Origin: Patiria miniata | Taxonomy: Eukaryota; Echinodermata; Asteroidea; Valvatida; Asterinidae | DNA: 64,000 nucleotides | Direction of reading: 5' to 3' | NCBI RefSeq assembly: GCF_015706575.1 | Contig: NW_024037048.1 | Location: 19,346,032 to 19,410,031, forward strand | Shown here: positions 32,235 to 44,915 of the stretch, piece by piece | Layout of the letters: every line of letters starts with the position of its first letter | Numbering within the stretch: position 1 is the first letter of the stretch | Notes under the pieces: generated by a model | Told to the model about the DNA's origin: nothing | What the model saw: the letters and a program-made list of their open reading frames with translations, nothing else | Databases searched by the model: none | Program-made: the position numbers and the translations under genes

Positions 32235-32406
32235 ACAATCCGGCCAAAATGGTTGGGACACTTCCTGAGCCTGCCACGGTCACCCACTCCCCGCTCCCCC
32301 GGTCAATGTTGTTCTCTCCAGCTGATGGAGCACACACCGCGCAATGAGCGACAACACTGAACGGGGGCCGGGGAGCTGGGGGCCCAGCGAGATTTGGCCA
32401 GGATTG
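32235..32406. mobile_element. GC-rich TA-flanked MITE, copy 2
   Basis: The ends CAATCCGGCCAAA and TTTGGCCAGGATTG are flanked by TA. Same insertion site as 4841-5013. Confidence 0.65.
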
Positions 32407-32862
32407 TAGCACACGTTCATAGTCTGCCCACTGGCACTATGTCGAAAACATATTCATTTTTTTCAGATGATATATCAGGCTGAACAATTCACAGTGTATA
32501 TGTGATACCGGTCTCTTCACTTTGAGCATCGCAAAGTTTCTGTCATTAAATCGGTATAGGTACTTTTTTCCCGGCAATTATATAATTTATTTGTGTGATA
32601 ATTACTTCGTTTGATTCGAAAATAGCAAAGCCTTCCAAAAGAGACATGAATGTTCCTCGCGCTTGAGTCCAGACAGGACCGTTGGAGAACGCATTCTGTT
32701 TGAAATGAATAATCAAACCAAATTAAATTTCACTCGACAGAGGCTTTTTTTTTGGAGGGGTCATTTAGAACTTTTGAAATTCAGTTATGCCTCCCCACCA
32801 TCCCCCAAGTTATCTCCTGGAGGATTTTAGTGACTCATATTTTTGTTGGTATTTGTTTTCAG

Positions 32863-32923
32863 CCAGCAATCCGCTCGAGTGTTGAGGAGTGCTTCCGCAA
32901 TAGAATTCAAGAACTGTGCTTAG
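32863..32923 (+). other. 5' non-coding exon 2 of C1q-type gene, copy 2
   Basis: A 61-nt equivalent of 5472-5532 between TTTTCAG and GTGAGTG, differing by a CGCAATAG for CGCGATAG change. Confidence 0.6.
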
Positions 32924-33135
32924 GTGAGTGTTTTTGACATTTTCTTCATTCAAGCATCGTAATAAAGCGGTGATATGGTGGGAAACTGTATCTTTTTTTC
33001 TATTCATTTACATGTAAAAAGTTTTTGGTCACAGTTATAAACAGAAAACGTCATTCGAACAAAAGAACCGTGCAAATCTACACTCACTGTACAACTGTGC
33101 CTCACATTTTGGCCAATCGCTGCTATGAACACAGT

Positions 33136-33653
33136 CCAGGCGCGGTTCTACGGGGGGGGGGGCTTTCCCCCCCAAAAATTTTGTCTAGCCCCCCCAAAAA
33201 AAATTCCATAAAAAAAAAAAAAAGTACTAGCAAAATGTAAGAATTTGACATACATGGGAACGGTCTCCCCCTAAATGAGAAGGGTGCATTGTACACTTTT
33301 AGTTAATATAGTGTGCCCGATTGTGGGATTTTATCAGCGCTCCCCGTTCGCTCGTACCCACCGCCCTGCAAACAGGGCGCTGGGAAGGGCAGATGAGCTT
33401 CTCAGAATCTTGTGAAGGAAGTGTGGGATGGCATTCTGGGTAATTTATCATGACCTTTGTATACGAGCGAACGCTCCCCAAAGAAAATATGACACGAGCC
33501 TCCCCCCCCCCCCCACGTATTGATTTTCAGAGGCCTAAGTGTCTGGAGAAATAACTAGTCAACATTTCAGCACGTTTCCCTGGAAAAAAAAATCTGGATT
33601 CACCTTGCTAGCCCTCCTCCCCCCAAAAATATTGGCTCTAGAACCGCGCCTGG
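33136..33653. mobile_element. TIR element CCAGGCGCGGTTCTA, copy 2
   Basis: The same 15-bp inverted ends as 5746-6371. The interior holds an inner inverted pair, GCGCTCCCCGTTCGCTCGTA and TACGAGCGAACGCTCCCC, around GCAAACAGGGCGCTGGGAAG. The inner segment is oriented oppositely to copy 1. Confidence 0.7.
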
Positions 33654-34105
33654 AACACACCTTTTTGAACCGTAGCCTTTTTGTTCGTGGTCTTTGAATG
33701 AACATGCGATTCAGTTTCAAATTCTCCCTATTATAACTAACTTCGTTCGATGACGTCACAATGCTGAATTGTCGCAAAGACGTTTGGGGTCATTCAAAGA
33801 ATTATGGCTGCAGACCAGCAAATAAACTGCCCTGGACCTCAGTGATAAATACCCCACTTGTAAAGATCAGGACAAATACTCACAACTCTCCAAGGTGTTT
33901 GAAACACCCTTTGAATTAAGTTTATTTCATAATCTTTCATTGTCTGTTCAATGTTTGCGGTATAATCCGATGACCTTTTTGGAACAAAAATTCCACCCAA
34001 AGATGATGACCCTGTAGTCCTGTAGCCTATCGCCCAAGGCACAATCTGCCACTTCACAAAACACTGAACACTCAGGTTTATTAGGACAAAAGATATTGCT
34101 CAAAC

Positions 34106-34288
34106 AGGGGCGGATCCAGGAATTTTTGCAGGGGGAGGGTCAGGTTCTAGCAAAAAATATGTCAGATTGTTGTGATAGGCGAACGGGTAATATTATTACT
34201 ATAATTGTGATATATTTGTGTGTGTTTCACAGCGAGGGCTGGGGGGGGGGGGGGTCGGCGGCCCCCTCCCCCTCTGGATCCGCGACTG
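34106..34288. mobile_element. MITE with GGATCC-containing ends, copy 2
   Basis: CAGGGGCGGATCCAGG at left and TCTGGATCCGCGACTG at right, with TCAAA outside both ends. About 183 bp, with inner G and C runs. Confidence 0.7.
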
Positions 34289-34603
34289 TCAAACTATTTT
34301 GTCAAATTTTGACCTGAAATGCTTGTAATTTGATGTATGATAACGTCATGACGACGTCACTAAAATATCCACATCTTCACACTAAGGTTCATGTTCATAT
34401 CAGGTTCGTCTTTCTGCAACTTCTTTTTGCATTTTAAATTCACCTAAATTTGACCTACCAGTAACCCCGGAAGGAAAGGTTAGACGACTTTACCTTCGAA
34501 TATCAAAAATGTGATCAATCTATAGTCAATCAGATTTCAAAGTGTGAACATGATTGTTCATTTTGTTTGAGGTTTTGCAGTGAATTGCTTGTAATTAGAT
34601 ACC

Positions 34604-34639
34604 TGATGACGTCATTATGACATCAGAGTATAAAAAAGG
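34604..34639 (+). promoter_or_regulatory. CRE-TATA promoter-like site, copy 2
   Basis: TGACGTCAT followed by TGACATCAG and TATAAAAAAG keeps the order and spacing of 7275-7305. The second CRE half has changed. Confidence 0.45.
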
Positions 34640-37600
34640 TACACCTCGGAGTCTTGATGTTCATTCAAAGTTTCAAGTTTATACCATGTTCTGTACGGTT
34701 CAGAAGAAAAGTCGCAGATAATTATTGTCCGAAAAAAAAACAAGAAAGAAAGGAGAAAGTAATATATTTCTTAATATATTTTCATTTCGCACGCTTAAAA
34801 CTAAATTATTGTTCACATACTGACTGGTTTAGTTTTGAAAAAGTTGAAATCTTGTCACTATAATGGATAGCACACTGTACATTCACGGAAAGTTGTATTG
34901 TCAAAACAAAGGCTATCAGTAGGACTTTTTCTAGTCATATCTGATTGCAGTTTTTAGAAGAGTTTTAAAACATCAAGTTCTCTGCTGTTTTCAGAATAGT
35001 TTCAACTGATTGTGATTAATGCTTAAACATATTCACGCACTATTAATATTTAAAAAAGTGTCTTTCTTTGGTTTAAAGAAGACATATTGCGAAAGCTCCA
35101 TCCTTTATAAATAACCTCACCCATAAAATCAGTATGATCAACCACTCCTTATTTTCTTCCTCATTTTGCCATTTTAATTTTATCACTTTGATTAAAAACA
35201 TGCGATGTACTCACATTGTTTCCCGGCAATCAGTAATTCAGGATCAACAGTTATGGGGAAGTTGGTCACGGAAGAACGTTTTCAGGAAATCCGGACATCA
35301 AAAACATCCTGTCTTATTGTGTGTTATTGCTCAAGCAGTACCCTTTCAACTTTGCCATTTCGCTAGAGTTCACAGTGCGCTTTGATCATCAAGTTTCATT
35401 CAATCATAGCATGCAGGATGAACGAGTCATGAATATAGAGGGCGCAAATACAAACGGACCGGATCGTGATGATACACACAGTTTTATACAAGTTCAAACT
35501 GCTTTATTTAAGTGGGTGAATTTGTAGAAATCATGTGTAGAGTTGGTGTTTGTACAAATTGCTCAGGCTTTCTGTTCGCCTGAAGAGATTGAAGCAAAAG
35601 CTCTCGATGAATTCACTCATGTATTTGCATGTAGGGTTCCACTCAGCATGCCGCTGAGATTCTGTTGGATATTTGGACAAACAGCCATATTGATTTTTGG
35701 CTTGTTTTTTTAATGTTTTGGTGATTGGTACAGATTTTTACAAATCTGAAATATTTTGTGAGACAAGTTTCAGTTGACAAACAGATGGAGGCTTACTAGA
35801 ACCAAACCGGTGCGCTGATTCCCATCCGGAAAAAAATCTTTATGTAACGACTGTAACTTGACTGCGGTAGTCCAGCTGTAATGTTTGCGCCTCTACTTCC
35901 TGGGTATGAGATCGATTTCCCCACAAATGCAGAAACTGTACGCTCATTGTGATTCCTATAACTACAAGTTCAAGCAACCTTGAACCAGTTAGTGGAACAT
36001 TTGATCAATTGCTCACAATCTTAAGTATGATGCAGCACAACTAACTTTTGAACTTTTAGCTTGGTTGATGCTATACATTTGACCAAAACAGAGAAAAAAG
36101 GGATTATTTTTTGGGTTCTTGTCACTGAATTTCGTTGCTAACTCACGTTAATAGTCTGCCCACCGGCACACTATTTCGAAAACGTCTTCAGTTTTTTAAG
36201 ACGATATATCTTGTCGGATATAACACTATACAAACACGAAATAATTCAGTGTCAAAAACAAAGCTGTTCAGACTCGACTGGTTTTGAATCAAATTTTGGG
36301 AGCATTTTTTTAAAGAGCTCATTACATCAAGTTCCCTGCTGTGATTCAGAATAGTTGAAATTGATCGGGATTCGCACTTATTCAAAATAATTCACGCACT
36401 TGTAATAGTTCAGGTACATTACTGCGTTAACATTTTGGTTTAAAGAAAACAATCTTGCGAAAGTTCGACTCTTTATATAGGTATGATCAACCACCCCCTG
36501 ATTTTCTGCCTCGTTTTTTCCCTGTTTAATTTATCATTTAATTTTTAAACATGAAATCCTGATTCGATGTACTCACATTGTATTCCGGCAATCACTCAAA
36601 CTAATTCAGGATGAAGAGTTATGGGAAGTTGGTCACGGAAGAACGTTCCTCAGGAAATCCGGACAACTCAAACATGCCTGTCGTATGATAACTTGTGTTA
36701 TCAGTAAGGTGGATACATGTATTCTCAGTACTTTTTGAACTGTGTCATTTCGCTAGAGTTCACAGTGCGCCATTCCGGTTTGATCATCAAACATTCAAGC
36801 ATTCAGGATGAAACGTGTCACTGAATATATAGAGGGTGCAAATACAAACGGACCGGATCGTGATGATGCGCCACAGTTTTATTCAAGTTCAAATTGCTTT
36901 ATCTAGTTGGATTCATTTGTAGCAATCATGTACAGCGTTGATGTCTGTGCACATTATTCGTCCCTTCTGTTCCCTGTCAAGGGCGGATCCAAAACACAAT
37001 TTTTTTGGGGGGGGGGGGGTTTAGCCCAGGGTTCCACCAGCATGCCACTTAGATTCCGTTGAATATTTTCTTGAAATGGTGATAGTAGTATTTGCTGAAT
37101 ACTTGAAAGTGTTTGGCCAGTTGGTACACAGATAATAAAAACAAAAAAATATGGGACATTATTCGGTTAACAAACATGGGTGGCTGATGCTAGTAGTCAA
37201 ACCGGTGCGCTGATTTCCAATCCGGAACATAATTATTTTTGTAACGACCGTACCTTGACTGCGGTGCCCACTGATTTCCGCCACTACTTCCTTGGTATGA
37301 GATCGATTGTCCTTGATAATGCAGAAAATGTATGTTCATTGTGATTCCTACAATTTCAATGCAAGCAATTTAAAAAAGAAAACATAGGATTATTTGCTTT
37401 TAATTTTTTTTCGTTGAGAAGCAACAAAATGGCTTAAAAACTTAACAAGGTCGCAACTAACCTGTTGAAGTTTCAGCTCAGTGGATACTATCATTGAGAA
37501 AAAGCAGAGAAAACGTATGCACTATTTTGTTGAATCTCGTTACTTGATTCCGTGCTTATAACACCTTAACTATTTTTTTTATTTTAAAAACACCTGCAAA

Positions 37601-38049
37601 GTTTTCAACCGATATATCAGGCGAAATACTTTCACCGGGTATTTGATACCAGTCTTATCTTCACTCTCAGCATTGCAAGGTTTCTGCCATTAATCGCTAT
37701 GTACTTTTCCGGGCAATTGTAAATGATCCTACGTGGCCTTAAATTCTTTTTGCATACAGATTTCTCTCAGAAAATCTGGGCATTTGTTTTGGAAGTTACT
37801 GCGTTTGATTCGAAAATATTAAATCCTTTAAAGAAGACATGAATATTGTTGCTCGTGCGTGGGTCTGTTCAGGGCCGTTGCATGTAGGACGCATTCCGCT
37901 ATATAATCAAACCAGATCGCATTTCGCCCGACAGAGATTTTGATCTGGGGTGTTTTACTTGTGAAATTCAGCTATGCCTCCCCCAACAGCCCCCAAGATA
38001 TCTCCCAGCGGATTTTCAATGACTCATTTTGCGTTGGTATTATTTCCAG

Positions 38050-38111
38050 CTCGCAATCTGCTGAGTGTTGAGGATTCCCTTCGTGATAGAATTCAAGAAC
38101 GTTACATCGAG
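38050..38111 (+). other. 5' non-coding exon 3 of C1q-type gene, copy 2
   Basis: A 62-nt equivalent of 11132-11193, with TTTCCAG acceptor and GTGAGTG donor. Exons 4 and 5 of this copy are beyond the gap or missing. Confidence 0.6.
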
Positions 38112-39295
38112 GTGAGTGTCTGTTATTTGACATTTTCCTGACTCAATCATCAGAACAGAGCAGTGATTCGGTGGGAGACTGTATTTTTCTACATATTTAT
38201 ACACCTTTTGGTAAAAATTTTAACAGAAAACATCGCTCGAGTGATATTCTCTCCTATAAACAACCACATTAGAACTGTGCCAGACATTTTGGCCTGCAGT
38301 CTTTGCAAATTCCTCGTTTAAACTCACCAGGGTGCCTCGAACTTATAGCGGAAACACGCTGAAATTTCCTTCACATTTTCTTTTATGCAGGTACATCAGT
38401 TGGCAAAAAAAGAGAACTAAGATGAAAAAAATATTGATCACACCAATACTTAATTGCTGTGTAATCAGATTCTTTGGAATTGTCTTCTTTTATTTATTTT
38501 TTTAAATCGGAATTGTGTTCGCAACCGTTGACTTCTTGATCGTGATCACGTTGTAATTCGTTCGTGATTGTTTATCAACTTGGGAATCATAACATATAGG
38601 TTTTGCGTCCAATTTCGCAACTGTTCGTCCAATAAGAGAGAATGTTCATTTATTGAAAAAAGGTCGCAGTTAACGCATTTGATATTTTTTTATAAATATT
38701 TACACCCACCAAAGCGTGTAGGCAACTTTGTCGTGCAAAAGAAAATCCATTTCTTTTGTTGGTTTTCGATCTTGCACCGAGTATAGGCGAATCTGTAAGA
38801 GGAAGTATTCATTTTCAACGAAAGTGCAATGGAATAAGGAGTCTATTTAATTTGCAATTCGCCATTGTATTGGCTACAAAAAAATTAGGGCCTAGCCTAT
38901 ACGATTTTTTTTTTATTTCCACTGAGTGTTTACAACAATAACAAATGGTCACTTAATTGTCCTTACATAAAAATCTGTATTTTGACGTAGTATTATATCG
39001 GCGAGTGTTCTAAATGTATTCCTTCTATCACTTTAACACTTTACATTGATACAGTTCTGTTCTGCTTTTTTCATATTCCCTTCCCAGGCATTCCAATCTT
39101 TGAAATAGCTGTACATTCCTTAATCCAAACTTGTCAAAAGCCATGTCATTTATACTCTGTTGTATCACTATAATACAATACCTTGTTAATGCAACTTCCA
39201 AATATCATTGAACTGTGTTACTTTTTGAAAGCTAATTACAAGAATCAGTCAATTCGAGAGGAGAAATTGAACAATGCGACATTAAACAGGTTGTT

Positions 39296-39795
39296 NNNNN
39301 NNNNNNNNNNNNNNNNNNNNNNNNNNNNNNNNNNNNNNNNNNNNNNNNNNNNNNNNNNNNNNNNNNNNNNNNNNNNNNNNNNNNNNNNNNNNNNNNNNNN
39401 NNNNNNNNNNNNNNNNNNNNNNNNNNNNNNNNNNNNNNNNNNNNNNNNNNNNNNNNNNNNNNNNNNNNNNNNNNNNNNNNNNNNNNNNNNNNNNNNNNNN
39501 NNNNNNNNNNNNNNNNNNNNNNNNNNNNNNNNNNNNNNNNNNNNNNNNNNNNNNNNNNNNNNNNNNNNNNNNNNNNNNNNNNNNNNNNNNNNNNNNNNNN
39601 NNNNNNNNNNNNNNNNNNNNNNNNNNNNNNNNNNNNNNNNNNNNNNNNNNNNNNNNNNNNNNNNNNNNNNNNNNNNNNNNNNNNNNNNNNNNNNNNNNNN
39701 NNNNNNNNNNNNNNNNNNNNNNNNNNNNNNNNNNNNNNNNNNNNNNNNNNNNNNNNNNNNNNNNNNNNNNNNNNNNNNNNNNNNNNNNNNNNNNN
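39296..39795. other. Assembly gap, 500 N
   Basis: A fixed-length scaffold gap joins the interior of block A (left) to the start of block M (right). Since 23441-39295 and 39796-56896 run parallel, the two contigs either overlap as haplotypes or flank a real tandem duplication. Confidence 0.98.
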
Positions 39796-39950
39796 TTTCA
39801 TTTAATTTCAGTCACGCATCACTGCACACTTGTCAATTGATCACAACAACATTTTGGGACACTGTGACCAAGTTCCTTGCCTTAATCAATTTCAGTGCTG
39901 TGTTAAGTAAGCTGTGTAAAATCCTGCATGTTGTGAAAAGGGCTGCAATG

Positions 39951-40033
39951 GGGATTGGAATCATTTGCCTGGCTATCAGTCATCACGGCAAAAGACCTCG
40001 GTTTAATGCTCAAGGGCAAATGATTCCAATCCC
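39951..40033. repeat. Hairpin with about 19-bp arms, copy 2
   Basis: GGGATTGGAATCATTTGCC with its complement GGGCAAATGATTCCAATCCC, equivalent to 23593-23677. Confidence 0.8.
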
Positions 40034-40225
40034 AAAACCACATCAGACTTTTTTTCACAGACACATTTGGGACAAACTCTATGACAATTAATAATGATAA
40101 ATTTAGTGTCAGGTTAACAATAAACACTTTGGAAGTCTGATGGTTTATTTTTGTTTTAGTTATGATATATTTTAGTAATGTAAGATGATTTGATATGATG
40201 GGAGTTGAGATAATCTGTCGCCTAC

Positions 40226-40291
40226 TTTTGCTTGCTTCTTCTTTTTGTAGTCAAAGTCAAGACGTCGCCCCTGTAACTTCTTCCGATGGTG
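40226..40291 (-). CDS. SH3GL: Endophilin-A exon d, copy 2
   Basis: Encodes the same [15 protein letters not shown] peptide as 23861-23927. The last exon base before the donor is absent here (AAAAGTAGG against AAAAGGTAGG), so the exon is 66 nt and the phase into the next exon would change. No exon e-g copies follow, because the contig ends at the gap. Confidence 0.8.
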
Positions 40292-41255
40292 CTGTAGAAA
40301 TGAAACATTGGGGAGAAAGTTAATGTACTGTTGACAAGATACATTTGCACATTGCTGTAAGGTTCCTTATATAAATTATGGGTCAAAGTGTGACAATTTT
40401 CAAGTTCCTGTTATCTCTGAATGTTGTCATTTGCGTTGCAAGTATCATTAAGAATGACTTCAACAATTTGTTGGGTAGGTTGTCTGCTTCACATAATCAC
40501 TCTGGTGGACGACTGCATTAACCTAACCTCCCAAATCCTCCCAAATCCTCTTTGCAAAATGGAGGATTTTGCAGGATTGAGGCTGTTTAATTGGCAAAAA
40601 TGTGTGGCTGATTTTGCAGGATGCACTGTGTTAAGGTCTTGGGCCGGGCTTGTGTTTGTTTAATGCTCAGCTGTGCATAAATTATACTTGAAGTCCTCCG
40701 CACTGCTCCAGGATGTCACTGGCTCTGCCTCAACATATTGACAGTGATTGCTGGAGGATTTTGTAGGATTAAGGCAGTGATCATTCTTCCACGGATCACA
40801 TTCAAGAAATAATGGAGGATTTTGCAGGATTGAGGCTGCATGCAATTTTGACATGGAGGCAGTTGGAGGATTTTGCAGCATCATCGCAAAAATGCCCAGG
40901 GAGTTAAGGTTAAGAATGACTTTAAACAATTTTGTATTCGTTGTGTAGGTAGTTTGCTATTCACAATCACCCTTGGAGGATGACTGCATTAAGGAGTGCA
41001 CCAGAATTATAAAATCACAGATGTCAGATGTAACAGGGACAGGAAAAAAGTGGCCCCCAAATTTATCGAATGACCCAAAGTACACAGGCATAAGTTACAA
41101 CCCAAATCAACCAGTAATCGATCACTGGTCTTGTATCATTTTTTTCCAGATTGGCCACAATTTGTGCTTGAATTTCCCCGCAGGTGGCTGTGCAACACAG
41201 TCCGCTTCTACCAAAATCAACCAAATTCTGTCAGATTCTGTAAGATGGAACTCAC

Positions 41256-41384
41256 GTTGATCTCTGTCAGATCTTTGTTCTTGAGATGATCCAGGGGATC
41301 CAGGAAGTTCTGTCTGACGATCAGATCGAAGGCGCCCTTGACTTGTTGCCTCAGTGATTTCTCCCATCTCGACCATCGCCGTAC
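41256..41384 (-). CDS. SH3GL: Endophilin-A exon c2, copy 2 (frame disturbed)
   Basis: Encodes RQNFLDPLDHLKNKDLTEIN, but 129 nt against 134 in M copy 1. About six bases are missing around the SEVK codons and one base is added near the start, so the frame does not run through. Splice sites are kept. Confidence 0.75.
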
Positions 41385-41811
41385 CTGTATCAAAAAATAA
41401 CCAAACATTTTTTTTTTTTATTGATACCTATAAAAAACAACATATTATATGTTCTGTGTTTCCACCAAAACTAAACAGCAGTGCTTAGTATACCCTGGAA
41501 GCTAAGATTGTCTATGAAATGCATGGTCTATGAAATGCATTATTAGACAGAGTAAAAAAAAAATGGTTTCCCGTCTGCTTTTTTTCCCTCCACCATGAGG
41601 TGAGGTATAATGTTTTCATCGGCCTTGGTTTGTCTGTGACAGGATAACTCAGGATAAATGCGGAGGCACTAGGCTCACGTGAATCGCGCACTCCCACGAC
41701 TCCTTCGACCAAAACATTGTGAGCCGAGCCTCGTCTTTTAAGAACGTGTGCACGTAGTCGTGGCGCGACCTCAAAAATGGCTTCTAATTTTGTTTGCCGG
41801 ATTACGCTATA

Positions 41812-42000
41812 TGAGAATGTAATTTCAGTTACCCTGGTTAACCCTTCTGTTAGTGAGCATAAGCCATGTCTGAATGACATGGCTACGACTAGCACTAGCC
41901 CACATGGGAAGTGCTTCATCTGCTTCCATAGGTGCAACTAATGTATTAGCCGTAGCCACTTCATTCTGACGTGGCTTATGCTTTTCCATTTTCCCTAATT
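41812..42000. repeat. Interspersed hairpin repeat R1, M copy 2
   Basis: Equivalent of 25442-25632, between exons c2 and c1, with the AGCCATGTC-TGAAT-GACATGGCT stem preserved. Confidence 0.75.
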
Positions 42001-42100
42001 GTGCTTGAATTTCCCCGAACGTGGCTGTGCAACACAGTCCTGATTCTATCAGAATCAACCAGATAATGGGTGATGTTAGATTTTGTAAGATGGAACTCAC

Positions 42101-42233
42101 GTTGATCTCCTTCAGATCTTTGTTCTTGAGATGATCCAGGGGATCCAGGAAGTTCTGTCTGACGTTCAGATCGAAGGCGTCCTTGACTTCAGAAGTTGCC
42201 TCAGTGATTCGCCCATCTTGACCATCGCCGTAC
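42101..42233 (-). CDS. SH3GL: Endophilin-A exon c1, copy 2 (acceptor changed)
   Basis: A duplicate of exon c2 as in M copy 1. It is one base short (around AACTTCTGAAG), and the acceptor reads GGATAACG instead of GGATACAG, so the AG is lost. This copy looks unusable as an exon if the sequence is right. Confidence 0.7.
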
Positions 42234-42360
42234 CGTTATCCAAAAAAAAATGCAAGATTTTATTGTTCTGATGTTTCCATCAAAATGAGAACAGCTGGGC
42301 TATGTATACCACAGGAGCTGGGATGGTCTATGAAATGCATTATTCAGCAGAAATATGAGA

Positions 42361-42832
42361 GAATTGTGCCTAAAATTGATGATACAAGCATGGCATTTGG
42401 CACACAGTCAGAGTATGTCTTATTAAAGGGCCATCACAGATTTGCCCTTTGAAAAAATCTAGGTAACAAGCAATATTCAAATTTTAAAATGGCTGCCATT
42501 GGTCATTTTACTACCTATAGTGGAATCTGGCGACCAGAATTAGCAGGTTTTTACTGCGGTGGTGTCTCGCTCACACGCATACTGAACGTGTTCTTAAAGA
42601 CGAGGCGTGCGTGCATTTTGGTATTCTTATTGGTTGAAGGAGCCTAGAGCACGCCCCCTACCTGAGTGCGACTCGCGCAAACATTGCGCCACCGCAGAAA
42701 ATGGCTGCCATCGGATTTGTCTATATTTTTTCAAAGGACAAATCTGCGATGGCCCTATGGCCAAATATCTTTCTCGTGACATACTCTGACTGTGTGCCAA
42801 ATGCCATGCTTGTATCATCAAAGGCACAATCC
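42361..42832. repeat. Foldback element P3
   Basis: GATGATACAAGCATGGCATT and CACACAGTCAGAGTATGTC on the left are mirrored by GACATACTCTGACTGTGTGC and TGTATCATCA on the right. An inner mirror, GGGCCATCACAGATTTGCCC with GACAAATCTGCGATGGCCC, brackets AAAATGGCTGCCAT on both sides. It is present only in M copy 2. Confidence 0.8.
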
Positions 42833-42930
42833 CATCGCCTATCTGCTGTACTAGTACATGTAGCTACAATATTGTTGGAAACAAATAAACAGACAACTGA
42901 CAAATTTGCCAAATAAAGGGCGAGTAAAAA

Positions 42931-43396
42931 AACCGAAACACAAACGGCTGGACCAATTTTTGATTGAAGTTTTTCCTGTAGCACTTTCAAAATCAGGATA
43001 TATGAAAGCCCAGTTATTAAACTTTCTTTTAGTACAAGAATCATTCAAATCACTCATGTACTTTTCAAGTTACGAAATTTTGAACACAACCACCGTTTTA
43101 AAGTTCTGTCCACATATCACAAAAATAGGAAGTGTTCTTGCAGCAAAGTGATAACAATTCTCACAGGGATGCATGCAAATTGTTTTCATTTTACTGAAAA
43201 AACACTTTTTGTGATCCGTGGACAGAAATTTTAAAACAGTGTTTGTGTTGAAAATTAAGCAACTTAAAAAGTACATGAGTGATTTGAATGATTCTTGTAC
43301 TAAAAGAATGTTTAATAATTGGGCTTTCATATCCTAGATTTGGAAAGTGCTACAGGCAAAACTTTATTCAAAAATTGGTCCTGCCATTCGGGTTTC
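42931..43396. repeat. Foldback element P4
   Basis: The left end AACCGAAACACAAACGGCTG, then GGACCAATTTTTGATTGAAG, is mirrored by TTCAAAAATTGGTCCTGCCA and GGGTTTCG on the right. Arms are about 200 bp with a smaller hairpin at the centre. M copy 1 keeps only the right half (about 25988-26275). Confidence 0.8.
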
Positions 43397-43677
43397 GTCT
43401 TTTTTGACTCACCTGTATATTGCAAATGCATGCATTTATAAATAAGAAAAAATAAAAAAATAAAAAGTGGGTGCAAAAAAGGCAGCGGGCAGCTACGAGA
43501 AACTGGTTTATTTCTTTACTTGGCCTTGCATATATCTGAAGTGCTGGGCACTACATAAATTACACAATACTCATGGTACTATGTTGGTGGATTGGAACAC
43601 TGATTAGAGCACCTTTTGAGAGCTTTATGATCAGTCTACCACAGAAGGAAAGAGAATACATCTTGTAGTTTGCTCAC

Positions 43678-43803
43678 TAAACGTTGAATCTTCTCCTAAT
43701 TCTCTGCCGTTCTTCAGCATGACTTCTCCCAGGAATCCTACGGGTTGTTGAGGCTTGGTTCCTCCCTTGTTCTGACCACGGACTTTGCTCATGGCTCTGG
43801 AGA
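43678..43803 (-). CDS. SH3GL: Endophilin-A exon b, copy 2 (intact)
   Basis: 126 nt, in frame, reading SRAMSKVRGQNKGGTKPQQP then VGFLGEVMLKNGRELGEDST and F. Here the ATGAGCAAAGTC stretch is complete, unlike M copy 1. The donor follows TTTA and not TTTG, making the split codon different at its first base. Confidence 0.9.
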
Positions 43804-44423
43804 CTGTTCAGGAAAGACAAAACGATTGATTAGGGTCAGCACACAAATAGAAGATCTATCTCTATTTGGTTTGTTTGAAGTGAATACTTAGACCCGATTC
43901 AAACCGGTGTTCTATAGTCACCCCAAACGTAATTATTCCAAAGGTTACAATTAAAGGTAATATACGACATTTGCAAACACCAAACAAAACTACCAAATTA
44001 TTATGAAATCTTTACTTACTGTAGGTGAATGACAGTCTCAGACATCCTGTGAAATCATGGCACCTGGTGTGCTGTCATTTTTAAGAAAAGGGAATTTTGT
44101 ATTGATTTCAAAAGATGGTCGGCCGACCATCATTGGAAGAAACTGATTTGCCAAATAGTGTCCCAATTTACCCAATTTATTTAGTCCACATTTTTTTGCA
44201 AGCGGTTACACATCCGTGAATGGATGCAAGCCAGCTAGTCTGGTTCCCTGAGCTCAGGGAACAACACAAGATCCGGCCCAAGACCTTGACACAGTGCATC
44301 CTCATAAATCAGGCACACATTTTTGCCATATAGCCTCAATCCTGCAAAAGCCTACATTTTGCAAATAGGATTTTGGAGGATTTGGGAAGGTTAGCGTCAA
44401 TGATGTTCAATTTTGGTTCTTAC

Positions 44424-44495
44424 CTGGATTGGGCTGAAGGTATTCTATTGTCTTGTTCACCAAATCATCCACTGTGTGACCTGCACGTCAATTTT
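44424..44495 (-). CDS. SH3GL: Endophilin-A exon a, copy 2 (one base short)
   Basis: Same exon as 27306-27378, but one C is missing in CTGCCACGTC (CTGCACGTC here), giving 72 nt and a shifted frame near the start. The NKTIEYLQPNP part is unchanged. Confidence 0.8.
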
Positions 44496-44915
44496 CTAAT
44501 GAAAAAAAAAATACATTACCCAAAGACAATGAGAAGAATTCAATAAGCAAAAATAATGTCAAGCAATATTTACTAATACTAAATGTGTTAAAACTTTTTT
44601 CGCTATGGCAGGAGAGATTCATACCCTGGACTCCGTTGCGTGTACACAACAGAGTCCAACCTGGGCTAGGACTAGGGCTAAGTTACACTTACAGCAGACA
44701 GGGCTCTGGAGTGCTCTGAAACGTGCAAAACAAAACGGGCAACGAAAACGTCCTCAGTATTTCACCAACCAAGTTTGGAGACTCCATTCAATTTTCAAAG
44801 GAGATTTTTCTTCAATGTTTTGCACATGAGAGGGAAGTCAAGTGATTTCAAAATGGGACTAAAATTAATGTCCAACCATCATGACCATATGGTCCAACTA
44901 TTTGAAAAGACTGAC

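Larger units (their letters stand above)
27417..39295. repeat. Block A, copy 2 (cut by gap)
   Basis: This copy runs parallel to 1-12810 and 44532-56896 and then stops at the second gap, before 5' exon 4 and the C1q coding exon. Private features are a replaced stretch at about 28927-29108, loss of most of the CAAGGGCGGATCC MITE (only 36978-37020 remains) and loss of about 450 bp near 39224. Over 33100-36400 it matches copy 3 much more closely than copy 1. Confidence 0.9.
39796..44531. repeat. Block M, copy 2 (endophilin exons a-d)
   Basis: Parallel to 23441-27416, but with extra foldback sequence at about 42310-43110 and its own set of single-base indels. It is joined directly to block A copy 3. 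Confidence 0.9.
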
